A DNA stretch of 64,000 nucleotides from contig NC_018014.1 in the NCBI RefSeq assembly GCF_000265425.1, forward strand, positions 806,001 through 870,000, in the 5' to 3' direction. Within the stretch, counting starts at the first letter, position 1. Every line of letters starts with the position of its first letter. A model generated the notes under the pieces. That model had not been told where the DNA came from. It searched no databases and worked only from the letters and a program-made list of their open reading frames with translations. The position numbers were made by a program, and so were the translations under genes. Positions 7,201 to 15,366 of the stretch are shown piece by piece. This stretch comes from Terriglobus roseus DSM 18391. Lineage in GTDB: Bacteria; Acidobacteriota; Terriglobia; Terriglobales; Acidobacteriaceae.

Positions 7201-9262
7201 CGACGCCCCACTCGCCGAACGTCGCGCCCAGGCGCTCTCCATCGACCAGGACCAGCTCCGTGAGCTGCTGGGCGACGCCGACCTGCGCGAACTGCTCGAC
7301 GCCAACGCCATCGAAGAGACCGAAGAGCAGCTCCAGATGCTCGCCGACGACTACCGCGCACGCAACATGGACGGCGTGCACGACATGCTGCTTCGCCTTG
7401 GCGATCTGACCAAACCGGAGCTGCTCAAGCGCGTGACATCACCTGAAGTCGCCATCACGGTCGATCGCCTGCAGAAAGCCCGACGCGTTCTAGAGTTGAA
7501 GATCGGCGGCGAGAAGCGCTTCCTCGCCGTGGAAGATGCCGCACGCTACCGCGACGCACTCGGCATCCCGCTGCCGCCGGGCCTGCCTACAGCATTCCTG
7601 CAAAACGTACCCGAAGCCATCGTCGATATCGTGCGTCGCTTCGGCCGCACGCACGGCCCATTCACCACGCACGAAGTAAGTTCGCGTTTCGCAATTCCAT
7701 TGGAGACAGCTGAGTCCGTTCTGCAAAAGTTAGTTGGCATTGGCCGCATCATCGAAGGAGCCTTCCGCCCCGGCGGCCAGCAGCGCGAGTGGTGCGATGT
7801 AGAAGTCCTGCGCACCATCCGCCGCAGATCGCTAGCCAAGTTACGCAAAGAAGTTGAACCGGTCGAGCAGCAGACACTCGCGCGCCTCTTCACACACTGG
7901 CAGGGCGTCCTCACACCGCGTCGCGGCCTCGATGCCTTGCTCGACACCATCGAAACCCTGCAGGGCGCGCCACTTCCCGCATCACTGCTTGAAACAGAGA
8001 TCCTGCCCGCGCGCATCGCCAACTACAAACCCGCTGATCTCGACATGCTGATCGCGGCGGGCGAAGTCACATGGGCCGGCTTCGAACCCATCGGCGAACG
8101 CGACGGCCGCATCGGCCTCTACCTCGCAGAGAAGCTGCCGCTCCTCTGGCCCGTCATCAACACACAGCAGGCCGCAGCCGTCATCGAAGAGGGCAGCGCA
8201 ACCCGCGAGCGCGAAGAAAAAATCATCGAGTACCTCCGCTCGCACGGCGCCTCGTTCTTCCAGAACCTGCACGACGGCACGGGCGCAGGCTACCCCGGCG
8301 AATCGCTCGAAGCCCTTTGGAACCTGGTCTGGCGAGGAGCCATCACCAACGACTCGCTGCAATCGCTGCGCGCCTACACGGACCGCAATAGCACAGGCCG
8401 CAGCGGGGCTGGTCACGGTTCGGGGAAGCCGGCACGTCGCATTCACAATCAGGGCGCCAACTTCCGCAGCCGCCGCACCACACCGCCCACCGCACAGGGC
8501 CGCTGGGCACTCCATCCGACCATGATGATCTCCGAACGAAACGGAACGGAGTGGTCCTACGCCGAAGCCCACCAACTCCTCCAGCGCTACGGCGTAGTCT
8601 TCCGCGAGACCGCACACGCAGAGAACCTGCCCGGCGGCTTCTCCGCCATCTACGACGTCATGAAGGCGCTGGAAGAGTCGGGCAAGATCCGTCGCGGCTA
8701 CTTCGCTGCAGAACTCGGCGCAACGCAGTTTGCCCTGCCCGCCGCTCTCGACCTGCTGCGCTCCCTGCGCAACAAGCGCCCTGACACCGACCCCGAGATG
8801 GTCGTGCTCGCAGCAACCGATCCCGCCAACCCCTACGGAGCGTTGCTCAAGTGGCCGCAGCCCGCAGAAGGTGGTTCACTCACACGCACGGTAGGTTCAC
8901 GAGTCATCCTTGCGGACGGCGCACTCGTCACCTACCTGCGCCGCGGCAACCCGAACATCCAGGTCTTCCTGCCGGAAGAAGAGCCACAGCGAGGCCAGGT
9001 CATGCGCTCGCTCGCACGCTACTTCGTCATCATCGCGCAGACCCAGGGTCGCTTCAACGAAGACGCAGAAGGCCGCGGCGGCGTGGGCATGCTCATCCAA
9101 ACCATCAACGGCACGAACGTAGCCGAACACCCCATGGCCCGCGTGCTCCTCGATGCAGGCTTCCAGGCCGCGCCGATGGGGTTCAACCTGCGGAGGAATC
9201 TCCCGCCGATCCCGGGAGTAGCTGCTGCAGGGGTGAATTCCAGTCGCGTTGGCAATGCCTAA
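4229..9262 (+). CDS. lhr: Lhr-type DEAD/DEAH-box ATP-dependent DNA helicase (large helicase-related protein)
   Basis: A 1677-residue superfamily 2 helicase. The first ~650 residues hold the motor: PTQPQREGW (Q-like motif), Walker A APTGTGKT near residue 90, DEIH (Walker B) near 235, SAT (motif III) near 265, and QRIGRAGH (motif VI) near 495. Winged-helix and Lhr-core regions follow, then a long C-terminal half containing the DEAD/H-associated and Lhr-CTD regions. Known Lhr proteins are 3'-5' translocases linked to DNA repair. An insert of roughly 70 residues, rich in A/E/K, lies between motifs III and IV (about residues 285-355), and a basic low-complexity N-terminus (KTPATKPQKPAKATKAAP) precedes the motor. 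No strong ribosome site precedes the ATG. Confidence 0.93.
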   Translation: MPAKTPATKPQKPAKATKAAPAQSAVAEVMASLEMVDPTATIAGGDAVLDLFHPVTAEWFRAVFEGPTQPQREGWPAIARGDSTLILAPTGTGKTLTAFLWCLDRLMLHSDRPLATAVEKPKRRTKNSAPPESILPPGVGVRVVYISPLKALAVDVERNLRSPLQGIANMAQRMGVPVHSPDISVRTGDTPTAERARFAKHPGDILITTPESLYLLLTSNAGEALRTVETVIIDEIHALVPTKRGAHMALSLERLEALAGRKIQRIGLSATQRPLEEVARFLGGAEGTQTLNAPATKAVAPRIASETSEPNSIESKAEQAGEAALALGEDAPAKANIIGGETAGIRYRPVTIVNAGARKRLELTVEVPVEDMAKLGEIQDTPSGPASQGPKRTSIWQSIHPRLLEIIQQHQSTILFVNARRIAERLAGAINELAGQQIARAHHGSLAASQRSEIEELLKAGNIRALVATSSLELGIDMGAVDLVIQIEAPPSVASGMQRIGRAGHQVGAPSKGIIFPKYRADLIACAAVTRAMHEGHVESTRFLRNALDVLAQQMVAIIAHPPLPPAEAVRRSAKFRSDEDEAPGLSYDALLGIVRSCAGYAGISVQVFDGVLDMLAGRYPSDEFGELRPRITWDRTKQWITPRQGVKKIAILNGGTIPDRGLYGVFLSGERNKPIRVGELDEEMVFEARPGETFILGASTWRIDEITHDRVLVSPAPGEPGKMPFWHGDQAGRPLEFGRRIGALIRELRELPRSAALVRLTREHDLDQQAAENLMRYLVDQEVATEQVPDDRTIVVERVRDELGDWRVCIMTPFGSRVHAPWAMAVQGRIRAAGGSDVETMWSEDGFVVRFPETDAAPDVDQFFPEAQEANDFVQRQLGSTALFAAKFREAAARALLLPRRRADGRTPLWQQRKRAYDLLGVAARYPEFPMLLEAYRECLRDVFDMPALSEILRSIQQRQIRVHTVDSRTPSPFASALLFSYVANYIYDGDAPLAERRAQALSIDQDQLRELLGDADLRELLDANAIEETEEQLQMLADDYRARNMDGVHDMLLRLGDLTKPELLKRVTSPEVAITVDRLQKARRVLELKIGGEKRFLAVEDAARYRDALGIPLPPGLPTAFLQNVPEAIVDIVRRFGRTHGPFTTHEVSSRFAIPLETAESVLQKLVGIGRIIEGAFRPGGQQREWCDVEVLRTIRRRSLAKLRKEVEPVEQQTLARLFTHWQGVLTPRRGLDALLDTIETLQGAPLPASLLETEILPARIANYKPADLDMLIAAGEVTWAGFEPIGERDGRIGLYLAEKLPLLWPVINTQQAAAVIEEGSATREREEKIIEYLRSHGASFFQNLHDGTGAGYPGESLEALWNLVWRGAITNDSLQSLRAYTDRNSTGRSGAGHGSGKPARRIHNQGANFRSRRTTPPTAQGRWALHPTMMISERNGTEWSYAEAHQLLQRYGVVFRETAHAENLPGGFSAIYDVMKALEESGKIRRGYFAAELGATQFALPAALDLLRSLRNKRPDTDPEMVVLAATDPANPYGALLKWPQPAEGGSLTRTVGSRVILADGALVTYLRRGNPNIQVFLPEEEPQRGQVMRSLARYFVIIAQTQGRFNEDAEGRGGVGMLIQTINGTNVAEHPMARVLLDAGFQAAPMGFNLRRNLPPIPGVAAAGVNSSRVGNA

Positions 9263-9627
9263 CGTATCTCAGGGAAGTAGTGCAGCAATAGCAATGCAAC
9301 GGCGATACCGCATCCCCAGAGCACTAAGTGACGAAGGATTGATCTGCCGTCGCGGAAGTTAATCGACTGGTCTGGCGCGTCGTTGCGATCCGGATTCGCT
9401 GGATCATAGGCGAGTTCGAATTTGTCTCCGACGCGTTCCGGATTGGAGATCCGCATTGAGTGTCGATAGGTCTTCCCATCGACTTCATACAAAAAATCTG
9501 CGGTATAGATTGATCGCGCTGCTATTCCTTCGTTGCTGTTGCCGTAATCGGAATGAAGCCACGACAAGGAGCAATTAACTATCTCGGCTTCAGTCGTGTG
9601 CCAACCCTTTTGATTCATCGAAAGCAT
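9259..9627 (-). CDS. DUF3592 domain protein with C-terminal membrane segment
   Basis: A 122-residue protein of the DUF3592 type: a small beta-rich domain (TTEAEIVNCSL, then FLYEVDGKTY and the VGDKFELAYDPANPDRN segment typical of the family) followed by one hydrophobic helix (LVLWGCGIAVALLLLHYF) near the end. Its function is unknown. The last 4 bases overlap the end of the convergent helicase gene. An internal Met4 (MNQKGWHT) is an alternative start. The base composition of this gene is visibly lower in GC than its neighbours, which may mean recent acquisition or weak expression. Confidence 0.75.
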   Translation of the reverse strand: MLSMNQKGWHTTEAEIVNCSLSWLHSDYGNSNEGIAARSIYTADFLYEVDGKTYRHSMRISNPERVGDKFELAYDPANPDRNDAPDQSINFRDGRSILRHLVLWGCGIAVALLLLHYFPEIR

Positions 9628-9646
9628 CTTAGCTCAAGAGGTCCTG

Positions 9647-10552
9647 ATGCCTGAGGGAGATACCATCTATCGCTCTGCCCGCGCACTCGCAAAGGTGCTA
9701 ACAGGCAAGCACGTCACCAAATTCGACACAGGCTACGCGCACCTCGCAACCGTCAACGACGACCGACCAGTAGCCGGCCGCATCATCGAGAAGGTCGAAG
9801 CCAACGGCAAGTGGCTGCTCATGCACTTCTCCGGCGACCTCATCCTCGTCACCCACATGCTCATGAGCGGCTCGTGGCATATCTACAAGACCGGCGAAAA
9901 GTGGTGGTCGCCACGCAAAGCCATGCGTGCCCTGATCGAGGTCGATGGCTGGCAGGCCGTCGCCTTCAACGTGCCCGTCGCAGAGTTCCACACCGCAGCC
10001 TCACTCGCCCGTAAAAGCAGCGTGCCCAGGCTCGGCCCCGACATTCTCTCGGACAGCTACACCACCGACATCGGCTTCCACGCTCTTCAAGAACGCGCCG
10101 CCTCACACCCTGAAGATGAGATCGCAAACGTCCTGCTCAACCAGCGCGTGATCGCCGGCCTCGGCAACGTCTACAAAAGCGAGGTCGCCTTCGCCGCGCG
10201 CGTGCATCCCTTCCGGCACATGAGCACCCTCTCCATGGACGAGATGCGGCAGATGGCCGACGTCTCCCAGCGCTACATGAAGGCCAACATCCTTGACGGC
10301 AGTGGCGACGGCATCATCACCTACAGCGGCAACCGCCGCACCACGCACTCCGCCAATCGCGAAGAACGTCTATGGGTCTACGGACGTCGCGGTAAAGAAT
10401 GCCGTCGCTGCGGAGGCATCATCGAATACCGCAAGCAGGGCCCCGGCGCGCGCAGCACCTACTGGTGTCCGGAGTGTCAGCCGTGGGTAGGCGAAGGCGA
10501 AGCAGTGAAGGGAAGAGACACACCCATCCGGCGCACACGAATGAGCTGCTAG
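9647..10552 (+). CDS. Fpg/Nei family DNA glycosylase (endonuclease VIII-like)
   Basis: Base-excision repair glycosylase/AP lyase. It begins MPEGDTIYR: Pro2 is the catalytic nucleophile and Glu3 the acid of the family, and the DTIYR form is that of Nei2-like enzymes rather than Fpg (MPELPEVE). The helix-two-turn-helix region (VLLNQRVIAGLGNVYKSEVAF) around residues 160-185 and the C-terminal zinc finger (CRRCGG...CPEC) are complete. AGAGGT precedes the ATG. Likely excises oxidised pyrimidines; exact lesion preference cannot be read from sequence. Confidence 0.92.
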   Translation: MPEGDTIYRSARALAKVLTGKHVTKFDTGYAHLATVNDDRPVAGRIIEKVEANGKWLLMHFSGDLILVTHMLMSGSWHIYKTGEKWWSPRKAMRALIEVDGWQAVAFNVPVAEFHTAASLARKSSVPRLGPDILSDSYTTDIGFHALQERAASHPEDEIANVLLNQRVIAGLGNVYKSEVAFAARVHPFRHMSTLSMDEMRQMADVSQRYMKANILDGSGDGIITYSGNRRTTHSANREERLWVYGRRGKECRRCGGIIEYRKQGPGARSTYWCPECQPWVGEGEAVKGRDTPIRRTRMSC

Positions 10553-10559
10553 CCGAAGC

Positions 10560-11189
10560 CTAGCGCTTCCAGCGCGGCGTCCAGTACTCGCGAATATCCA
10601 CTGCCTGCATGTTGGCGCGCCGCGCCGCGGTAAGGCCTTCGTGCGAGTCTTCCAGCACCACGCATCGCGATGCGGCAACACCAAGCTGCTCGGCTGCCTT
10701 CAGGTAGATATCCGGCTCCGGCTTGCCGCGTTCCACGTCCTCAATGGAAACGATCCCATCGAAGAGCGGCAGCAGTCCCGTTGCGGTAAGTGCTCCATTC
10801 ACGGCCACGCGCTGCGCATTCGAGACCACAACAAGCGGCGCTCTGCCATGCCACGCGCGAGCCACATCCGCAACGATCGTGACCTCTTCCAGAGCGTGCG
10901 CAGCCTCTGCGTAGCCGGTCGTGCAACGGTGAAAGAACTCTTCGCGCGTGATTCTCAGGTTGCCAAAGACGGTCTCGTAATCGTCCATCAGGTCCGCAGG
11001 CGAAAGCCCAAGCCGCTCGAAGTACCAGTCGCGGGGCATCGGCTCAGAATGCGGATGGAGCGCATTGCAAATGGCAAGATGCCACGCAGGCGCAGACTCC
11101 ACCAGCGTTCCGTCACAGTCGAACAGGATGGCATCGAAAGAATCCGCTTCCAGCACGATGGGGAGTTCGTGCACCTTACCGTCCGGCAT
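10560..11189 (-). CDS. HAD-superfamily hydrolase, subfamily IA (phosphatase/phosphoglucomutase-like)
   Basis: Residues 20-28 (FDCDGTLVE) form HAD motif I with the nucleophilic aspartate and the DxD acid; VVSNAQ is motif II, GKPEPDIY gives the motif III lysine, and VLEDSHEG is motif IV. The cap lies between motifs I and II, so it is a C1-cap enzyme of the beta-phosphoglucomutase/phosphoglycolate phosphatase kind. Substrate unknown. Last gene of a gltX-lptE-holA-HAD run; only 3 bp separate it from holA, so it is probably cotranscribed. Confidence 0.85.
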   Translation of the reverse strand: MPDGKVHELPIVLEADSFDAILFDCDGTLVESAPAWHLAICNALHPHSEPMPRDWYFERLGLSPADLMDDYETVFGNLRITREEFFHRCTTGYAEAAHALEEVTIVADVARAWHGRAPLVVVSNAQRVAVNGALTATGLLPLFDGIVSIEDVERGKPEPDIYLKAAEQLGVAASRCVVLEDSHEGLTAARRANMQAVDIREYWTPRWKR

Positions 11190-11192
11190 CTC

Positions 11193-12434
11193 TTACATCT
11201 CCAACGCGAACTGCGGCGATTCGCCGTAGGTGTTCACATGCGGCTCCGATGCCAGGGCCAGCACCAGCCGCTCCAGCACCAGCGTCTTATCCACGGGACC
11301 ACTGCGTAACTCCAGATCGGCACGCGCAATCAATCGCAGCGCCCGCGAAATCTCGCGGCGAGTCTTATACCGGCGCGCCTGCTGAATCAGCACATCCGCA
11401 GCAAACGGCGGCATACGAAATCCCTGCCAAAGCACCTGCCAGATCGCACGCGAATCGCGCACATTCTTCTCATGAATAATCAGCATCTGCCGGTACGTAC
11501 GCGCCAGCATGTACAGGTGTCCAATCGCCGAATCCTCGCCACCATCGCTCGCATGCAACAGGCCATGCAGCAGGGAAAGCGCACGAGGCCGATCGCGCTG
11601 GCTCAACGCATCCGTCAGCTCATACAGCGAACGCTGCTTCGCCGCCAGCACCATCGTCTCCACATCACCCAACGTCACGCGACCGACGGTAATGCCCGAT
11701 GTCTCCAACTGGTTCTCGCGCACCGGAGCACTCACATATAGCAACAGCTTCTCCAGCTCGCTGCTGATCAACATCATGTCCACGGCCAGCGAATCCACCA
11801 GCTCGCGCGCGGCCTCCGGATCGCACTTCACGCCGCGATCATCCGCCGTGCCGATCACCCACCGAGCAGCGTCGCCCTCTTCCACCTTCTGCAACTCCAC
11901 CGTGCCACACCACTCACCCAGCGTCTCGCGGATGCGGTCGTACCGTTCCTTGTCCTCGCGCTCCATACGGCGCAGGTCAGTGGGCAGCGTCAGATGGTCC
12001 GCAACAAACAGGATCAGCGCCTGCGGGTTCGGCGAACGGAAGTACCGCTCCAGCGCCGCAAACTCATCCTTCTTCGCACCCCGGCCATACAGCGTCTTCA
12101 GACCGCGCACGAAGATCACCTGGAAAGGCGCCATCAGCGAAGGCGTCTGCGCCAGGTCGAGCGCCTCGAAGATGCTCGTCTCGCTGCCAAGCTCAAGATC
12201 ATGCAGGCAGAAGTCGCGCAAATCGTTCGGTACCAGCTTCTCCAGCACGCCTTTGCGCGCGCGCTCGTACAGAAACGTCTCATCGCCCAGCAGAACGTAA
12301 CCCGGCCGCATCTCTGCGGTGCCAAGCTGTGCAAGAAAGCGATCTGTCGAAGCGAATGAACGAAGTGGTGGCACTGTTCCTCTATTGTCTGTGAGACGCG
12401 GCTTGCTCGAACAGCGAATCTGCACCGGAATCAC
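11193..12434 (-). CDS. holA: DNA polymerase III subunit delta
   Basis: Clamp-loader wrench subunit that opens the beta clamp. The N-terminal AAA-like domain shows the family features GYVLLGDETFLYERA (in place of a Walker A), VIFVRGL, and ALILFVADHL; the middle contains the SSELEKLLLYV helix, and the C-terminal collar region ends in ADLELRSGPVDKTLVLERLVLAL, the best-conserved tail of HolA. At 413 residues it is longer than the usual ~340; some of the excess is the N-terminal ~25 residues, so the true start may be internal. It follows lptE by about 24 bp on the same strand. Confidence 0.88.
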   Translation of the reverse strand: MIPVQIRCSSKPRLTDNRGTVPPLRSFASTDRFLAQLGTAEMRPGYVLLGDETFLYERARKGVLEKLVPNDLRDFCLHDLELGSETSIFEALDLAQTPSLMAPFQVIFVRGLKTLYGRGAKKDEFAALERYFRSPNPQALILFVADHLTLPTDLRRMEREDKERYDRIRETLGEWCGTVELQKVEEGDAARWVIGTADDRGVKCDPEAARELVDSLAVDMMLISSELEKLLLYVSAPVRENQLETSGITVGRVTLGDVETMVLAAKQRSLYELTDALSQRDRPRALSLLHGLLHASDGGEDSAIGHLYMLARTYRQMLIIHEKNVRDSRAIWQVLWQGFRMPPFAADVLIQQARRYKTRREISRALRLIARADLELRSGPVDKTLVLERLVLALASEPHVNTYGESPQFALEM

Positions 12435-12458
12435 AAGCGCAACGCTGTGGAGAACGCG

Positions 12459-13019
12459 TCAGAAACTATTCAGCAGATCCGCGACAATCTCGCTGGCCAG
12501 GTCACGCGACAACCGCCGCACCGCCGCGCCATCCTCCTGGATAAACGCGCTCAGGTCCTGCGTGGACTGATATTGCTCGCGAAAACTCAGCTTGTCGTTC
12601 CGGTACAGCACCTTGCCATCCCGCGCCGTCAACACAATCTTCGCCGTGATCTGCACCAAGTACGACGACGTCGATCCGGTATTCGGATCGTAGGTAAGCG
12701 GCGCGATGCTCTCCGTGAGCACGGTCCCGGTCAACATCGCATCGCTTGCATCAGCATCGTCCGAGTGGATGACCCGGTAGCGTGTACGCGTGTTCATCTC
12801 GCGAATCGTCGCATCCGTCAGCGCCACCTCCGTGTGGAACTGCTGCACATTCGTCTTGAACACCGGCACCGCCAGCGTGCGCACGTTCGCAGGCACATGG
12901 GCCGCCGCACCCGCCGTGTGGTATCCGCAACCCGTAAGCGCAGTCGCCAGGCCAAGCATGGCGAACCCATACCCCAAACGTGAGATACGGGCCACCCGCT
13001 TTGTCATCCGCGCCGGCAT
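12459..13019 (-). CDS. lptE: LPS-assembly lipoprotein LptE
   Basis: An outer-membrane lipoprotein that plugs the LptD beta-barrel during lipopolysaccharide export. The N-terminus has a basic start, a hydrophobic stretch and a lipobox LTGC at residues 28-31, followed directly by GYH, the usual start of mature LptE. The body (LAVPVFKTNVQQFHTEVALTDA, then YRNDKLSFREQYQ near 150) matches the LptE/LPS-assembly fold. Its ATG abuts the gltX stop codon without spacing, so it is translated from the same mRNA. Confidence 0.88.
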   Translation of the reverse strand: MPARMTKRVARISRLGYGFAMLGLATALTGCGYHTAGAAAHVPANVRTLAVPVFKTNVQQFHTEVALTDATIREMNTRTRYRVIHSDDADASDAMLTGTVLTESIAPLTYDPNTGSTSSYLVQITAKIVLTARDGKVLYRNDKLSFREQYQSTQDLSAFIQEDGAAVRRLSRDLASEIVADLLNSF

Positions 13020-14558
13020 CTACTTGCCTCGCCGGGGATTCTTCTGTGCATCCAGGAACCGCCGCACACGATCCAGCGACCGCGCCTTTCCAAACACCAC
13101 CAACGACTCCAGCAACGGCGGCGAGGCCGTCTTGCCCGTCAGAATGGCGCGCAGCAGCATATAAGCCTCTTTCACGCTCCACTCCTTCGCCGTCAGCAAC
13201 TCACGCAGCCCGGCGTCGATTGACTCCGCAACCCAGTCGCTCGCCTCCAGCGTAGCCAGCATGTCCGTGGCAAAGGCCAACGTGTCTTCCACCGTGCGCT
13301 TCTTCGGCACAAACACGTCCTGTGGCGGCATCACATCGTCTGAAAAGAAGAAGCCAGTCATGTCGCCGAACTGTCCCAGCGTCTCAATGCGCGTCTGCAC
13401 CAGCGGCGCAATCGCCCGCAGATACTCATCGCTGAAGATCGTCTGCCGCAGCGCTGCAAAGAACTCATCCGGCGTCTGCTTGCGCAGGTACTCGCCATTC
13501 ATCCACTTCAGCTTCACCAGGTCAAACACCGGTCCGCCCAGCGAGATGCGCTGGAAATCAAAGCGCTCCAGCATCTCCGGCAGCGAGAAGACGTCGGCCA
13601 GCTTCATGTCCAGGCCCTTGTTCACAATCTCCTGCTCGGTCGGCTGCGCCATGCCGCCACCCATCAGGCCCAGGAAGTTCAGCATCGCCTGCGGCAGAAA
13701 GCCCGCCTGGCGGTAATAAATCAACGACACAGGATTCTTGCGCTTGCTGATCTTGCTCTTGTCCGTATTGCGCAGCAGCGGCATATGCCAGAAGCGCGGC
13801 AGATCCCAGCCAAAGGCGCGATACAGCAGCACATGCTTCGGCGTGGAGCTGATCCACTCCTCCGCACGAATTACATCCGTAATCTCCATTAGGTGGTCAT
13901 CGACCACATTCGCCAGGTGATAGGTAGGGAAGCCGTCGGACTTCAGCAGCACCTGGTCGTCCACGTTGTTGTGGTCAAACGTGATGTCGCCACGCAGCTC
14001 ATCGCGGAACGTCGTGCTCGCCACGCCCGGACCCTTGTCGCCATCCGGCACGCGCAGCCGAATCGTGTAGGGCTTGCCCTCGGCCATCAGCGCCGCAGCC
14101 TGCTCCGCCGTGTAGTTTCGCGACGCACCCGCATACTTCGGAGCCTGCTTCGCAGCCATCTGCGCCTTGCGCTCCGCCTCCAGCTCTTCCGCGGTCTCAA
14201 ACGCACGATACGCGCTGCCATTGTCGATCAGGATCTGGCAATACTCGCGATAGATATCCGTCCGCTCGCTCTGCCGATACGGACCATGCGGTCCACCAAC
14301 ATCCGGACCCTCATCCCACTGCAGCCCAACCCAGCGCAACGCGTCGAAGATCATCTGCTCCGACGACGCCACAAAGCGCGTGCGATCCGTGTCCTCAATG
14401 CGCAGGACAAACTTGCCCCCACGCTGCTTCGCAAACACGTAATTCAGCAGGCCAATGTAAGCCGTGCCAACGTGCGGGTCGCCCGTGGGCGAGGGTGCGA
14501 TACGGACCCGAACAGGTGCCGTCGCCTTGCTGCTGATGCTTGTGATTTCTGAAGTCAT
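13020..14558 (-). CDS. gltX: Glutamyl-tRNA synthetase
   Basis: Class I aminoacyl-tRNA synthetase of 512 residues. The HIGH-type motif appears as PSPTGDPHVGTAY near residue 25 and the KMSKS loop as SKISKRKN near 270. The GluRS-specific FVLRIEDTDR follows the first motif, and the C-terminal helical anticodon-binding region is intact. A GatCAB-using organism would use it as a non-discriminating enzyme, but that cannot be decided from this sequence. First gene of an operon with lptE, holA and a HAD hydrolase; it is divergent from the toxin-antitoxin pair. Confidence 0.95.
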   Translation of the reverse strand: MTSEITSISSKATAPVRVRIAPSPTGDPHVGTAYIGLLNYVFAKQRGGKFVLRIEDTDRTRFVASSEQMIFDALRWVGLQWDEGPDVGGPHGPYRQSERTDIYREYCQILIDNGSAYRAFETAEELEAERKAQMAAKQAPKYAGASRNYTAEQAAALMAEGKPYTIRLRVPDGDKGPGVASTTFRDELRGDITFDHNNVDDQVLLKSDGFPTYHLANVVDDHLMEITDVIRAEEWISSTPKHVLLYRAFGWDLPRFWHMPLLRNTDKSKISKRKNPVSLIYYRQAGFLPQAMLNFLGLMGGGMAQPTEQEIVNKGLDMKLADVFSLPEMLERFDFQRISLGGPVFDLVKLKWMNGEYLRKQTPDEFFAALRQTIFSDEYLRAIAPLVQTRIETLGQFGDMTGFFFSDDVMPPQDVFVPKKRTVEDTLAFATDMLATLEASDWVAESIDAGLRELLTAKEWSVKEAYMLLRAILTGKTASPPLLESLVVFGKARSLDRVRRFLDAQKNPRRGK

Positions 14559-14588
14559 ACCACCGTAGATGCTAGCAGTTTGGAGCGG

Positions 14589-14617
14589 TTGACCAACTTG
14601 ACCAACCCGCTTACGAT
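14589..14617 (+). promoter_or_regulatory. Sigma-70-like promoter with 9-bp direct repeat, predicted leaderless
   Basis: TTGACC, exactly 17 bp, TACGAT. The expected start of transcription, about 7 bases after the -10 box, falls on the ATG of the antitoxin (14624). No Shine-Dalgarno sequence lies before that ATG, which fits a leaderless mRNA. The -35 box is inside a perfect direct repeat, TTGACCAAC twice (14589-14606), a candidate operator for antitoxin autoregulation. Confidence 0.55.
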
Positions 14618-14623
14618 CCTGGT

Positions 14624-14890
14624 ATGGCCGCTTACAACATCTACGAAGCGAAGACCAGTCTCTCCGCCCTTGTCGACAAAGCGGCGGCAGGGGAAGAAGT
14701 TGTGATCGCCCGCGCCGGAAAGCCCATGGTCAGAATGGTGCCGATCGAAACGCCGAAGGCGGAGGTCGCTAAGCCAAAGTACTTCCGCAAGGCTCCCGGT
14801 TTTGCGAAAGGGAAATGGAGCGACGTTCTGGAAGAGTTGGATAAGCCCTGGCCCGAAGATCTGCAGCGTGCGTTCGGGATGATCGATTGA
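14624..14890 (+). CDS. Type II antitoxin, Phd/YefM family
   Basis: An 88-residue protein with the N-terminal Phd/YefM DNA-binding fold (YNIYEAKTSLSALVDKAAAGEEVVIARAGKPMVRMVPI), in which the helix-strand pattern and the ARxGKPxxxMVP strand are diagnostic. The C-terminal half is rich in prolines, lysines and acidic residues and would wrap the toxin. It overlaps the PIN toxin gene by 4 bases, a standard toxin-antitoxin arrangement, and normally represses its own promoter. Confidence 0.92.
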   Translation: MAAYNIYEAKTSLSALVDKAAAGEEVVIARAGKPMVRMVPIETPKAEVAKPKYFRKAPGFAKGKWSDVLEELDKPWPEDLQRAFGMID

Positions 14891-15261
14891 GCGGGCTGCT
14901 GCTGGATAGCCACGTACTGATCTGGTACGTCGACGGCGACCCCCGCTTATCCGCTGTGGACGCCATGATGATCCGCAAGACAGAACACATCTACGTCAGC
15001 GCCGCCACCGTCTGGGAACTCACGGTCAAGATGACGTTGGGAAAGCTGCCGCCGCGCTCGGTGCGGGATCTCGCCGTGGAGGCGAACTGCAAACTGCTTT
15101 CCATCTCCCCGGAACACGGCCAGGCAATCGCCTCTCTGCCACGCCACCACGGCGATCCCTTCGACCACCTTCTGCTGGCGCAGGCAAAGGTCGAAGGTCT
15201 GACATTCGTGACGCATGACGGCATCCTTTCGCGGTACGGTGTGCCAGTACTCCTGGTCTGA
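14887..15261 (+). CDS. PIN-domain ribonuclease toxin, VapC-type
   Basis: A 124-residue PIN nuclease with the four acidic residues of the active site visible: D7 (LLLDSH), E44 (VWEL), D93 (DPFDHLLLAQA) and D111 (THDG). These bind Mg/Mn and cut RNA; VapC relatives usually cleave tRNA or rRNA. It appears to start with TTG at 14887 inside the antitoxin stop (TTGA), so translation depends on the antitoxin being read. It contains a WEL motif common in the Phd-linked PIN subgroup. Confidence 0.92.
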   Translation: MSGLLLDSHVLIWYVDGDPRLSAVDAMMIRKTEHIYVSAATVWELTVKMTLGKLPPRSVRDLAVEANCKLLSISPEHGQAIASLPRHHGDPFDHLLLAQAKVEGLTFVTHDGILSRYGVPVLLV

Positions 15262-15366
15262 CGCAGGAAGAAAATCGACCGCGAAGACAGGTTTGAGGAT
15301 AGCTTTCCCATTAGGCTCCGTGCGCAGCCGCACGGCGCTTCTCACTTCTAAGGGAGTCACAAAGTC

